Below are positions 13,301 through 28,300 of a stretch of 64,000 nucleotides of DNA, piece after piece (position 1 is the first letter of the stretch; each line of letters begins with the position of its first letter). The stretch lies in the NCBI GenBank assembly GCA_963556495.2, contig OY747704.1, forward strand, positions 9,388,501-9,452,500. Direction: 5' to 3'. The notes beneath the pieces were generated by a model, which saw only the letters and a program-made list of their open reading frames with translations, did no database searches and was not told the DNA's origin. Both the position numbers and the translations under genes were made by a program. This DNA comes from Valencia hispanica. Lineage: Eukaryota; Chordata; Actinopteri; Cyprinodontiformes; Valenciidae.

Positions 13301-16300
13301 TTTGTTTTCTAATTGTAAATCTAAATATAATAAGAGTTCATTTTCTATTTTTCAATGGCAAAGATTCGTCAATTTAAAAAAAATAAAATAAATTAGGCTA
13401 CCTGTTTAAGGTAATTTCCATTATGTCTTATTTTTCTTTGGTATTTAGGTTCAGGTATTTAATAATCACGAAGCATTGAACAATCTCATTACCTCAATCA
13501 CTGCAGTTTATATTAGAGATTTTTCAGGTTCAACAGCAGACAAAAGCCAGAAGAGGGCCCTGGCCACATAAAGATTTTTAAGGTTATTGTATATTGTTCG
13601 CATGTGTGTCAAGTTGTACAAGACTGTGTCATAAAAGTAACGATATATTTCATTCATAATTTTAGTTTTATGTACTTAAAATGATCGAAAGTAAAAATCG
13701 AAAATCGCATCGCAATCGCAATATTTGTCAGAAAAAAAATGCAATTAGGTTTTTTGTCAAAATCGTGCACCCCTATAGCGCAGCTATCCTTATATACCCT
13801 AAATTAAATGGTTGCGAACAAATCTTATTCATCCAATGTCTGACTGAATTTCACATACCCGTATAACATGTCAACTTGTGATTGTAGGGTGTTTTGTAAC
13901 CTTTAAGAAAATGGCAGCAAAATTTGATATTGCCACCTATTGGCCTTTCTTGGTTTTGCAGTTTCAAAAGTCAAACCTAATCTGTAATCATTTTGACCCT
14001 GCGAATGTGTCCAAGCTACAGATTTCCTCCCCCACCCAGCAACACGAGTCACTTGTCTTTCACCACATTGTAAATGGAATGCGCACTGAGTTCTTCCACC
14101 AGTTCCAGAATATGTCTGTGGTATAACCTAAGCTGACATAGTTTAGAGATTGCTTAATCTCCTCAACTTCATGAACTGGCCCAAACTAGCACTAGAACCA
14201 GCTTTGTGGAAAAAGGCCCTAAGGAGAATTCAATTCAAAAATACTTTATTGATCCCAGATGGAAGTTAAGTGCTGTTGTAGCTCATATAATTAATTATTT
14301 GAGGAGTTGTTGTAGATCATGATGACTGTGGGCAGGAAAGATTTTCTGTTTGCTGTGTGTGTTGCAGCGAAACTGAAGAAGCCGCCGACTGAACACACTC
14401 TGTTGTTGCAGGATAGTCTCATGAAGAGGATGCTCAGGGTTGTCCATATTTTTTGGGATTTTATGAAGAATCCTTCTTTGCATTATCTCCAGATGTTCCA
14501 CAGTTCCTCAGAACAGAACCAACCTTTTTTTATCAGGTTGTTTAGGTTTTTTAAATCCCTGGCTCTGATGCTGCTATCCCAACAAATGATGGTTGAAGGG
14601 ATTACACTGTCCACAACAGACTTGTAGAAGATTTGCTGCATATTGCTGCAAACCTTGAAGGACCTAAACTTCCTCAAGAATTAGAGTTTGCTCTGTCCCT
14701 TCTTGTAGACTGCTTCACTGTTGCACCTCCAGTCCAGTCTGTTGTCCAGGTGAACCCCGAGGTAATACTATTCAATACGGATGTGCATTGGCAAAAATCT
14801 GGCGATACGATAGGTATCGCGATACATGGGAGACGATACGATACACCTCGATATATCGCGTTAGTTAACAGTAGGAAAACTGTCACAGCATTCTAAACAC
14901 TCCCACCTGTTTCATACTTTAACACATTCAGTTTTATTACTAGATCTAGTTGATCCACTGGAACCAAGAAGGTGAAAACAGCCACAAACTACCAGTTATA
15001 CTTTTAATTTTACTACAAAAATTACTGTCATCATTAATGGTTTCATTCAAATCCTTAAAAAAAAACGTAAAAAAAATCACTATTTTTGCTTTGAATATCG
15101 ATACAGTATCGGGAAATACAATATCTCGATATATCTATGTATCGATATTTTCTTACATGCATACTATTCAACCACTTCCACTTCTTGACCCATGATGGAA
15201 ACAGCATTTGACTTATTCCTGTTTCTTCTGACATCTACAATCATCTCCTTTGTTTTGTTCACATTCAAGGTAAGACGATTATTTCCACACCATGTCACAA
15301 AGCCGGCCACCAGGTCTCTGTATTTAGCTTCTTGTCCATCTCTGATACACCCGACACTTGCAGAGTCATCTGAGTATTTCTGCAGATGACAGGTGTGTGA
15401 TTTGTACTGGAAGTCTGAGTGAAAATGAATGGTGAGAGTATGGTCCGCTGTGGTGCTCCTGTGCTGCTGACAACCTGGCGATTGTTGAGGGCTCCACCTG
15501 TGTCTTCAGTAGTTTCTGATGAAGCAAATTAGGCTGAATTGTGTTAAATGCACTGGAGAAATCGAAAAACATGATCCTCAGTGTGCTACCTGCTTTGTCC
15601 AGATGGCAGTAGGTTGGTTGAAGCAGGTGGATGATGGCATCTTCAACTCCAACTCCACAGCAATAAACAAACTGCAGCGGGTCCGGATATGTTCTTGTTT
15701 GCTTGCTCAGGGGTGCCAACAGGAGTCTCTCCAGGACCTTCATGATGTGGGATGTCAGGGCAACAGGTCTATAGTCATTGATGACTGATGGGTGAGTTCT
15801 CTGTGGTTCTGGAACAAGGCAGGATGTCTTCCACAACACTGGGACCTTCTCCTGAGTTAGGCTAAGGTTGAAGAGGTGCTGCAGAATCCCACAGAGCTGC
15901 TCTGCACAGGCCTTCAGGACTCTGGGGCTGACACCATCTGGACCTGCAGCCTTGTTCCGGTTCAGTTTTTCCAGCTGCCCCTTCACCTGACCTTTGGAGA
16001 CAGACAAGTGGGAAGGGGGTAAAGGGGGCAGCAGCATTTCCTGACTTGGTTGAAGTCCAACCTGTGGAATCAGAAGGGCCCATGGCTGAGGTGAAGGATA
16101 AAACATGCGAGGTGTAACAGGGAAGCTGGTCAAAGGAGAGTCGGATGTTCTTTTTGGCTGGCAACAGGAGAGGAGGATTCTGAGGTAGTTCCTGAACAGA
16201 ACCTGTTGAAGAATGTGTTCATTTCAGCTCTTTTTTTTCCTTGTTTAGCACTTCCTTAAGGTCACTGGTGATGTTTATATAGTCAGTCACACGCTCAGTC

Positions 16301-19300
16301 ATGGCATTGATGTCCTCTCCATGTGGTTGGCAACAGGTCATCCAGTCTGTGGTCTCAAAACAACCCTTCAGGGCTTCTTCAGTTTCCTGTGACCATTTTC
16401 TCACAGTTCTTTTTGTCACAGGTTGCCTCTGAAGAAGTGGGTTATATTCTGCGCAGAGAAAAACAATACTGTGATCTGATTGTCCCAGAGGAGGTCTTGG
16501 TTTAGACATGTATGCATGCTTTACATTTGCATAAAACAAATCCAAGGTCTTGTTTTCTCTTGTAGAGCAGCTGACAAACTGTTGAAATGTTGGAAGTGTA
16601 GACGAGAGCGAGGCATGATTAAAATCACCAGATATTGCCAAAAAATGCATTGGGGTGCTGGGTCTGTAGCTTAGCGACAACGGAACCGATGACATCATAT
16701 GCATTGTCTCCAACGGCTAAGGGGGAAATGTCAACAACTGCCAAAATAACACTGGTGAACTCTCGTGGGAAAATATATGTTAAATAATATGGACGAAAAC
16801 TGACTCCCAAGAGTTCAATATCCGGGCTGCAGAGACGACACTTCACAGTAACATGGCCTGGATGACACGATCTGTTGTTGACAAGCACTGCTACTCCACC
16901 TCCTTTTCTTTTCCTGTTCATCTTCAGATCTCTGTCTGCTTGTACAGTCAGGAAGCCTGGCAGAGAGACGTTGGAGTCGGGGAAGTGATCCTGTAGCCAC
17001 GTCTCAGTAAAACTCATAACACTGCATTCCCGATACTCTGGCTGAGTCCTTTGTAAGAGCTTGAAGTTCATCCATCTTGTTAGCCAGTGTTCTCACATTG
17101 CCCATTATGATCAATTGAAAAGATGGTTTGAACGTCCCCCTTCTCTGTCTCCTTATTGCTCCTGCTTTGCATCAACACCTCCTCCTCCTCAACTCATCAG
17201 GGATTTGTGGCTTCAGTTGAGGTATCATTTTAGCTTTTGCAATCTTAATCAGCTGCTCCCGGCTGTAAACCACCTTGTTGCCATGGTTACGCATCATAAG
17301 TGATCAAAGAGTGAATAATTAACAGCAAAAATCCTTCCAGCTTCACAGCACAAAAAACTAGAACGTACACAGGTCCAAAAAATGCAATCTTCCTCAAGGA
17401 AACACAGAGCAAACAACGTCCGAAAAAACAAAACTCCATATTTGGCCAACAGAGCCACTCCAACATGCAGCTACCCAGAGCAGCGCAATTCTAGAATTGG
17501 TCCTTTGGATTGCAATCAGAATGAAATGTCATATAATTCTGTTCTTGTACAAGTATGTCATCAACCATGGACCATGACTTCACTTAGCTTAACATATCAT
17601 GCTAACATATCAGTCTATTAGAAAATTTTCTTACTCTTAGTGCCGCTGCGAGTAGTCGACCTACCCGATGAGGTAGAGTATAAAATATTGTCGATGTCAG
17701 TTTTTGCCATTGAGCATAAAGTTTCCAAGAACCAAAACATTTCTCCCAAACCACTAGATGCGCTTTAGCTGCAGACTTCCTCTCAATTCAGATGACCACC
17801 TTCCCAGTGCCACTGACGCTGAGCCTTTCTCCCCGACCATATTGCTAAAATTAGAAACATCCTGTCCAGGAGTGATGCTGAAAACTAGTCTATGCATTTG
17901 TTACTTCAAGGCTGGACAACTGTAATTCTTTACTATCAGCAAGTCTACAATCCAAAATGCTGCAGCAAGAATTTTGAAGAATATGAAAAACTAGAGTTCA
18001 CATTTCTCCTGTTTTAGCTTCCTTTCATTGGCAGTTTCAGTACATCTTGTCCAAGACTATACAAACAAAACACACACATGTGCATACAGGATTAGGTGTA
18101 CTGTGGAATCGCAGCCAGCTACGTGGCGCTCCATATGCAGATTAAAATGGTTACAAGAAGTCGGGTAAAGGTGCAGGGGAGAAAAAAAAATGCATATCTG
18201 CCCTGCCCCCTACAGGAGGACGCAGCTTAGGTGCTAAGAAAACCACCTCAATACATAAAAAGCACATATATCACTCACACCACAAGATAACACAAGGGAG
18301 GAAGGGTGGTTCTGGAAACCCCCGCCCGGTAGACTGGGTTCGCAGCTTGATCAGCGCGCTCCACCAGCCTTCTGCGCAGGAGTGGGAGGAAGAAACGGGT
18401 TACAACGAGGACATTGAACTACAGGAACATGTATGCCTGTAGCTGAAGTGTGAACGTCCGTGCGTGCGTGTGTGTGTGTGCGTGTCAGTAAGTAAATGAG
18501 TCCGTGAACCCCCTCTCAGTTCAAGTCTCTCGCCAGATGTAACCCCCAATTTCCACTGCATGCGCTCCGCTCCGGCACGCACTCCACAGCAAAAACGCTC
18601 CCATTGTAGTCAATGAGAGCATTTCCACTGCCGCTGCCGGCAGCCGTTTTGCCATCCGGCAAAAATAGGATCGATTCTATTTTTGCCAGACGCCGGATCA
18701 AGTCCGTAGTCAGTCTACACAAATCACTAAGCACCAACAGGATATAGAACAACCACATTTCAGGGAGTTTTTCAAAATACATAAATAAAGACAGACTAGA
18801 AGTTTTTGTATGCATAGCTATATTAATCTAAACCCGCGTATATTTATGCATATGTTGTCCAAAATATCTTGACACAGAATAACAGAGAATAAGACCTCAG
18901 AGAATGTTGCTTTCAAAAAGAGGCTCAAAGACCTACCTTTTTAGGTTAGGTTAGGTTGATATTTATGTATTTATTTAGATTTACTTTTAGGATAAATTTA
19001 TTTTTATTTCAGGATTTTAATGTTTTAACTCCAGTGTTTTACCTCATGGGGATCCTCCACGCTAGGGGTTCTGTCTGCTTGGTCCGCACTGCTGTTGCTG
19101 CAGAGGTCTACCTAGTCTGGGTGGCTGGTGGCTCCACATTCCAGCCCTATGGCTGTGGTGTGGGCGCTGGCCTCCACTGACTGGGGTGGTCCCTGTGGAG
19201 GCAGCCGCTGTGGTCAAGAGTTGGCTGGCCCCTAGTATGGGCGGATCCCCAAGATATTGTTTCCTCACAGCAGTGCTGAGCCAGATTTATGTGTTTACGT

Positions 19301-22300
19301 GTTTGTTTGTTTTTTGTTTAAAATTTAAAGGGGCTGTATGCAATTTTCTGAAATTTAAACTCGCGACTGACACCTCTGGCCAAAAAACGGAACTGCTCTT
19401 CCTTTCTGCTCGCTCTCGCAGGGCGCGCTTGTACGCCGGTCACTCTCAATCTTCGTTCTTTTTCGGGCACTTGTCAGGGGTTTAACTTTTTTAGTCTTAT
19501 GTGGAGTTACTGTTGGTGTCAAAGTTGTCCTTAGTCTCTTCTGTGTATTCGCACAATCCATTGAACTGCTTGCGAGTGCTGACTTGCGGTTGTGGCAGAG
19601 TGATCTGAGACATTTAACATGAACGCGCTTGACGTCACATCCGCAGACAGCGCGGGAAATCCGACCCGACAAAAAATAGAAAAGATTGGATACAGGCTTA
19701 TAGGTGCACCCACTGTGAGCTGACAAAGTGTCAGTATGCTCCTCAGATGTTTGAGTCATAAATGGTCAAATAAAAAGGCTATTGTTACGTTTATTTTTGG
19801 GGAAAAGTTGCATATAGCCCCTTTAAAGACAGAAACAAGGGATGGTGACCATGTTTATGTTACTTAAAGGACGGGTTATGTTGAGGGGGTGGGGTTGGGG
19901 TTTTCTGACTTCGTGACTGTGTGTTTTTCATTTATTAGGTTTTAATTTTGTGTAATGCATATTGCTTTTATCTTGTATAGTGCTTTGTGCTGCATGAAAA
20001 GTGCTTTAATAAATAAAGATTGATTTAATTAGATTCATCAGTTAGCATTTGCAGTTGAGATTATTAATTTCTATGTTTCATGTGTTTGGTTTATTAGGAA
20101 CTTGAAGAAATTCGCAGGTCTGGGATGAAGAACTTCAGAAACATTCAAGTTGAGGAATCAAATCTATTGTCATGGCAAGGACTAATTGTTCCTGTAAGAA
20201 GTTTTTTATTGGTTTTTATAGTCTGTCTAACCTTAATTTGGATTTATAGTTTTAATCATTAACTTGTCTTTCAGGACAATCCACCTTATGACAAAGGTGC
20301 GTTCAGGATTGAAATAATCTTTCCTACCGAGTACCCATTCAAGCCTCCCAAAATCACATTCAAGACAAAGATATATCACCCCAACATCGATGAGAAAGGT
20401 CAGGTGTGCTTGCCTGTGATCAGTGCTGAAAACTGGAAGCCCGCTACCAAAACTGACCAAGGTGGGTGGTATTTAGGGGTACCTTGAGTATTATAACATT
20501 TGCTTATTGTTTTTGTATTTAATCTAAATTATTTAGGCTTCCAGGTAGCATAAAAGCTAGCTGAGCTATTTTACCCCTCAATTTTTGTGTGTGTTTGTCA
20601 CTTAAGTTTTTTTGTTCAAAAACAGTTTTAATAATAAGTACTAAAACAAGACACCACTCTTGAGGGGACATGTAGAAAATATTCCTGGTAAGCCAGTCCA
20701 TCACAGGGCAACACAGAGACACGCAGAGTAAATAACCATGGGGCAATTTAGAAAGACCAACAGTCATGTTTGGGAGGATGCTGGCTTACCCAGAGGGAAT
20801 CCTTGCATGAACGGGGAGAACATGCAAACTCCATGCAGAAAGACCCCAGGCCTGGATTTGAACTCAGGACCTTCTTGCTGCAAGGCAACATTGCTACCAC
20901 TGTGCAGCCCAGTTTGGAATTATTGATGGTCAATTAATATTTCAACTGGCACAGGATAAAAAAGGCTAGAAACTATAGACTGTAGACAATTTAGGGATGC
21001 TGGAAACAGGAATATGGATACATGCTCCTCGGGAACCCATATTGTGGGGTTCCCCAAGGTTCAATTTTAGGTCCAGCTCTTTTTAACCTGTATATGCTGC
21101 CACTTGGGGATCTTATCAGGAGACACAGCATTGATTTTCATAGCTATGCTTATGATAAATAGTTTTACATTGCAGTGTATCCTGATGACCTAGAGCCAGT
21201 CCATGTTCTTTTAAATTGTCTTTTACATATTAAAACATGGATGGCAGAGAACTTCTTAAAACTCAACCAGGACAAAATTGACATTTTAAATTGACACAGG
21301 ATAATATAATAAAAAAGGCTAGAAACTAGACTGTAAATTTGACAGTTTAAGGATGCTGGAAACATGAATAATGATTCTCCTATTAATCCAAAACATGGGT
21401 GAACAGGGCTTTGATTGGATAAAGGAATACAAAGTCAATAAGCTGGTTAAAGTGCCTTGAGATGACATCTGTTGTGAATCGGCACTATATAAATAAACTG
21501 AATTGAATTAAAACAAAGCTTAAAATATGGTGGAGAAATGTTTTAGTAAATCTGTGGAGCGAAGATGGCTAGTCACTGCTGACACAATTTGATATCATTT
21601 CAGCAAATGCCTAAAAACGGTTCTGGACAGGGGGTGACGCGGGCTGATGACTATGTAGTCTGGCGCTTTTAAAGGAAGTTATGCATCAAGTCTGTCATCA
21701 CCCCTACTTACAGCGGGACATAAAAGTATGTGACAGCCACAGATTGTGTTAGTTGTCCTACTTAAGAGGAGAGAGATAGTAGTGAGTGATATAAACGGTA
21801 TAAGTTAGAAATAATATAAAAAACCTTTTTCATAACATTTTATCTTTAATCTTTATTCTTGTATCTTTAATGTGAGAATGTTCAAGGTTCATGTCATTAC
21901 AGAAGAAAGGAATCAATCTCAATAAATAATGTTACTGGGCACATCTTATATTATATTACAATGTAAATTTGAGGCCTGATCGCCCATCCCTAGAGAGAGG
22001 TCTGTAATTTTAATCATAGGTACACTTCAACTGTGAGAGACGGAAGAATACGATAAAAATTTAGTGTAATTTTTGGTAGGGCCTGACTGATATAGATTTT
22101 TGAGGTCCAATACCGATATAAGACGGTAACAAAGGCTGATAGCCGATATAATGGCCAATGAATTCTCCTCCAGAAAAACAAAACAAAAGTACCTTTAGCT
22201 TAAACCCTGCATTCTCTGCCCATTTTAATGTTCACATATTTCTCCCTGGTCTATTACACACCAAAGAACAGTCTCAATAATTCACTGTGGATTCCAAATA

Positions 22301-25300
22301 ATGCAAATAATTTTTTTTAGCAATCATTTTCAAAAACAGCACAAACACAACGTCTGAGCATCAATCTATAACATTCAAGTTTTTTCTTGTAAACTGTGAT
22401 TTCCTCAAATGTTTGTAAATTATAATTTAAGAACAATATTAAAAGTAAATAAAGTACAGTATTAAAAAAAACTTAATACTTGTGCTTTGTACCTCTAACA
22501 GTAACACTTTGTGCAAGTTAACTTAGTAAACTCACCCTTGACAGGAAATAATTGTACATAGGAAACATAAATAAGAATAATAAATAAAAAAACACTGAAC
22601 CATCACTAAGAGAGCAGCTACTTTTATGCCTTATTATGTATAGTTTATGATAATGTGTGTAGCAATAATCTAATCAGTGATGTTTTTAACTACTGTTGCT
22701 TTTCTATCCTACTGATGCTTTGATGTTCTAATACATAAAAAAATATAATACACATATACATAGCGTAAAAATCATAAAGTAAAAAGCACGCAGCCACCAA
22801 CTTCTAAGTACTCTCGTTAAGAATGGTGACAAAGTCGCTATTGAGGTTTCATTTTTACTGCTGTCACACATACTTCACGAAACCAACACGGATAATTTTA
22901 ATATTTATGATAGCCTGCTTCAGTTTCATTATTACTTTATGACTAAAGGGAGTCATTGCAAGCGTGCTCTCTGCATGGATGGTATGTTGCAGCTACGGCG
23001 TTTTTGTTTTTTTAAGGCAAAGAAACATTTGATACATTATTTAATCTAACGCACCATTTAAGATGCTAAATACAAACTTATGGAGTTACACTTAACCCGT
23101 TTATTTGTACAGATGTAAGTTTAAGCAAGGAAATATGCAGGTTATCAAAACTTTTTACACGCAAGTTTTCAACACGAGTTGCAACACCAATTGCATCATT
23201 TGCCCTGATTTTCGGACTATTGAGCCCACCTGAATATAATTTTAAAAGAAAATAATTTTGTACATATACAGGCCGCACTTTAATATAAGCCGCAGGTTTT
23301 TATGTTGTAACATGAGATATTTACACTGAAAGATGGTATATGGAAGATTTTGTTTAAATTTAAGACCGGCTTTTTTTCTTTTCTTTTTTTTCAAACTGCC
23401 TGAAAATTGGCAGTACGTCACCAACACGGCATCAACACGACAGTAACTTGCTTGGTTAGAAAATAAAACATACCAGGGCAGAGAGCTGCGGGGAACAAAT
23501 TACAGCGTTAACGATCAATATCCGAAGGAAATCCCGGATAGAAGGCGCGTTTTGTTCCCAATCAGGAAGAAATATATCAGTGAAGGCCCCAGAGCTACAG
23601 TAGCGGTAGATAAACTGTATGTTAATGGGCAGCTGTTCAGGGACCCCCTTGGCTTTATTAGTCATGTAACACTGGTCAGATAAGAGTTGTTTTATCAGTC
23701 AACTATAATCTAATGTTACCACAGCTCTGTAAAGTTGTTTACATTACTCAATGTGGGCGGGGCCAGGGCTAAGCACTGGGATACTGGCTCTTTTTTTCTT
23801 TTCTCATCTTCACATGTCTATCACCAAATGTCTTTGTCACTCCTTTTTCCTTCTTTTATCACTCACACACACACACAGAATTTTTTCATAACATAACTAT
23901 TTCTTTCTCTCTCACCCTCACCCTTCACACCTTCACAACTTTCTACTATTTCTCTCTTTCTTATATCTCAGCTTTTGGATTTTCAATCAGGCAACCCCAA
24001 GCACAAACTAATAATACACCTGTGTTTATCAGTTTCTATGGTGATATGGACTTTACAACTTTTATCTAAAAACTATGACTACTCTAAGGTTTGTCACGTG
24101 GAATGTTCATGGAGCTGGCACCAGAGAGAAAGGAGTTCAGATTTTTAACCACCTTAAAAGATTGAAGGCAGATGTCGTCTTATTACAAGAAACCCATAAA
24201 TCTACCTCAGCTGCAGATGATCTTAAATCCCCTGAGTTTCCTAATGTGTTTTCTGCATGCTATAACTCCAGACAAAGGGGAGTAGCAATATTAATAAATA
24301 AAAATGTAAATTTTACAGTAATAGATACAGTTACAGATCCAGAGGGTAGATTTATTATAGTAAAACTATCTATACATAACCAAAAGTTATGTATTGTCAG
24401 TATATATGGTCCAAATGTTGATGACCCCTCATTCTTTCATTCCTTCTTCTCTGTGCTCCTTGAACACATGGATTGCTCACTTCTTCTTGGGGGCGACCTC
24501 AACTTTGGTTTAAATGAAGAAATAGACAGGCTCAGCACAGCAGGGACTCTATAGAAAATCTATAGATATAGTCAAACAGTACATGAGCGATTATGGACTT
24601 TGTGATGCATGGCGATCTCTTCACCCCAATGACAAAAAATATACTTCTCAAATGTCCACCATTCACATTCTCGACTGGATTATTTGTTAGTCAGCAGCTC
24701 ACTGTTGACTGACATTTCAGACACTGAGATACACCCTATAGCTGTTAGCGATCATGCTCCTGTTTCTCTAACTTTAGTAAATAAAACAGAAGCACCTCAA
24801 AGCAAAAATTGGAGATTTAATATATCCTTACTTAAGGATAAAGAATTTATTAAATATTTCGAAAAAGAGTGGGCCTCATATTTGGAATATAACGACCTCC
24901 CTGGTACATCGCCATCCATTCTATGGGAGGAAGGAAAAGCTGTGATTAGAGGTAAAATAATCTCATTCTCATCAAATAAAAAGAAAATGGAAAAAAAACG
25001 TATTCAGGAATTAGAAGAAACTATTAATTCATTAGAAGCTTCTCTAGATGAGGAGAGACTAGGCAAAATCCGTAAAGCAAAGCTAGAATTAAATCAAATT
25101 ATTAATAAACAGACCCAGTTCTTAATTCAAAGACTTAGGATAGAAAACTTTGAACAAGGCAATAAATCAGGTAGATTTTTGGCTAACCAGCTTAAAATTA
25201 ATAAAGAAAAAACATCTATATCTGCTATTAAAGATCAGACCGGGAATACAGTATATGATCCTGGAAGAATAAACAACACATTTAAAGAATTTTACAAGGC

Positions 25301-28300
25301 TTTATACTCACCAGAGATAAAGCCATCGGATCATGAAATAGAAAAAATTTTTGATAACATAACACTACCTAAATTATCTGAAAGTCAAGCGATGGCCCTG
25401 GATTCACCTCTAACAGCGGCTGATCCAGGAGGCCCTCCAAGGCATGCCCAATAAAAAGGCTCCAGGCCCAGATGGATTTCCAGCAGAGTTCTATAAAGAA
25501 TTCTGGAATATTCTGGCACCAACATTCCACAGAATGCTGCAGGAAACCAAGGAAAATGGCCGACTCCCACCAAATATGAATTCTGCCTACATTGGTCTTC
25601 TACTGAAATCAGGTAAAGACCCTTTGTTTCCTACCAGCTATCATCCCATATCCCTTATTAATGTTGATCTTAAAATAATCTGCAAAGCCCTCGCAAAAAG
25701 GATAGAGAAAGTAACCCCTCTTATAATACATCCTGATCAAACTGGTTTTATTAAAGGGAGACATTCATCCACAAATTCACGTAGATTAATAGATTTAATA
25801 GATTTTTCTTACTGTAAAAACATTAAAACTAATATATTATCTTTAGATGCAGAAAAAGCATTTGATAGAGTTAACTGGAAATTCTTATTTGTAACCTTAC
25901 ATAAATTTGGCTTTGGAAATTCTTTTATAAACTGGTTGAAAATATTATACAGTTCACCAACAGCATGTATCAGGACAAATAACCAAACATCATCTAGGTT
26001 TTATCTTCAGAGAGGTACCAGGCAGGGATGTCCTCTCTCTCCCTCCCTGTTCGCTATTTTTATTGAACCACTAGCTGCAAACTCACAATATTAAAGGCAT
26101 AAAATGTAATAACATAGAACATATAATCAGTCTTTATGCAGATGATGTATTACTTTTTCTCCAGCATTCACAAACCTCTTTCTCTCAGGTAATCGGGTTG
26201 ATAAACTCTTACTCAGATGTTTCAGATTATTCTATAAATTGGTTAAAATCTACAGTTGTTCTGTCCTCAATTGTTCTGTCCAGAATCCAACTAATACACA
26301 ACTGCAGTCAGGGAATATTACCTATTTAGGTATCAATGTCTCACCAAGACTGGCAGATTTAATAACGCTAAACTACATCCCACTTTTTTAAAAAGTGGAA
26401 GATGATCTTGCTAGATGGAAATCCCTAACCATATCACTTATGGGAAGGGTTGCTTCAATAAAAATGATGGTTTTGCCCAGAATCAACTACTTATTCTCAA
26501 TGATCCCAAGTAAACCATCACTAGACTGGTTTAGATCTCTGGACTCCTATCTCTAAATTTCTTTGGAAAGATAAACCCCCACGTATCAGATGCACAATAT
26601 GGAATTGATAAAAACAAATTCTTAGAATATCAACAAATTAAATCTATTATTAAAGGTAAATTTAGGCTCAATACAGCTGAATTACAAATTCCAGCAAGAG
26701 TTTTAGATTTTCTTAATCTCAACCCCCCCAAATTGCTGTCTAAAATATACAAAACTTTATCTACATTAGATGAATCAATAGCCATCCCTATTTCAAAATA
26801 GGAGGTGGATTTATCAGCCAGCTTTGACCAAAACGTCTGGTCTCAGATATGTTTAAGAACCTTTAAAATAACCAAAAATCCTCATTTGCAATTAATACAA
26901 TACAAAATGCTTCATAGAGTACACTATACAGGTCAACGAATGTTTAGGATGGGTTTTACATCGTCTAATACCTGCTTACAATGCACAAGCAATATACCAG
27001 ATACTTATGTTCATGCGCTTTGGTTCTGTCCACCTGTTAAGAAATTTTGGTGCCAGATATGTGAGGAATTATCAAAGTGTCTGAAATGTAACATCCCACC
27101 ATCTCCCTCAATTTGCCTGTTAGGAAATTTAAATGATGTCACCATGGACACAAAGTCAGTACTAATGGTTCACATTGCCTTATGATTCGCTAAGAAAACT
27201 ATCCTCCTGAACTGGAAAAATAAAAAAGCATTTAATATTAATCAGTATAGAAATCTCTTATTGGACCATATTGGTCTTGAGACGGCCTCTGGCTCCATAT
27301 CTGATCCATCTCTCTGGGCTCCTTTGATCGGCTCCATCACCTAGTGGGGGGCACTTGGTCTTGTCGTTTGGGACACTGTTGCTGATGTGGGGGTTTTGGG
27401 GTTGGAGGCGTCTGGGGGGGACCCCAGGGGGTGGGATCACTGGGCGGATGGGGCGCTGGACGTCGTGGCCGGCCTGGGGTTGGGCTTTGGGTGGTAACTC
27501 CTGATGGCTGCATACGGTGCCTTGGGGGGGTCGCCGTGGTTCGTGCTACGGGGGCCTCCTGTGTGCGGTTGGCGCTGGGGGCCTCCTTTGCTGGCGGGGA
27601 GGCTGCTGCTGTGTAGCGACAGGTGCTCTCCCCTTACGAGGGCACTTGGACGGGGGGGAGGGGTGTGCGGGAGGGGTGTGCAGGAGGGGGGGGCGAACTC
27701 AACCTGGGTGTCTAGTGTCTTTTGTGTTTTGAGAGTAGAGCGAATGTCAAGGTGGGTTTAGTTCCCCTTCTGGGATGGGGCTGGGGGGACTGCCTTGGGG
27801 TCCGTGGGGCTTTGTGGTGCTGTGGCCGTGGGTCCCGGGTCGAACGTGCCATGGCCTCCCTCCCCTGGTGGATCCCGGTGAACAGCGGTGCCTATTGGGG
27901 TCAGTGGGGGAGCTGGCTCCCTGGGAAGACATTTTGTCTCCCAGTCCTTCCCTCCCCATCCCTGGACACCTCTGTCCCCCTGCTCCATCATTTTACCACT
28001 CATATAGGGTCTTGGGGCATGGGCACATCACTGGGGTGCGAGGAGGGGCTTCCCTCCTCGCTATCCCGTGGTGTCCTGGGTCCCAATTTTAATATACAAC
28101 TTAGACACTCCCACTTATAACATTCTCACGCGACACATATGTAGGGACTTTGGGGTGGGCACACTTTTCGGCATCCAGAGGGGGAGCGGTTCAATCAGCT
28201 TCACCTCTGGTGCCGGTGCCCACTGTTAAACCACATATAGACACTGAGGGCTCGGGGTGGGGGTTGGGCGATGTGTGGCTGCCTTCCCCACATCCCACCC

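Noticed and set aside
20680..20915. Functional tRNA gene
   Set aside because: A- and B-box-like motifs are present but no cloverleaf can be folded and the sequence continues as a known type of SINE-like repeat.
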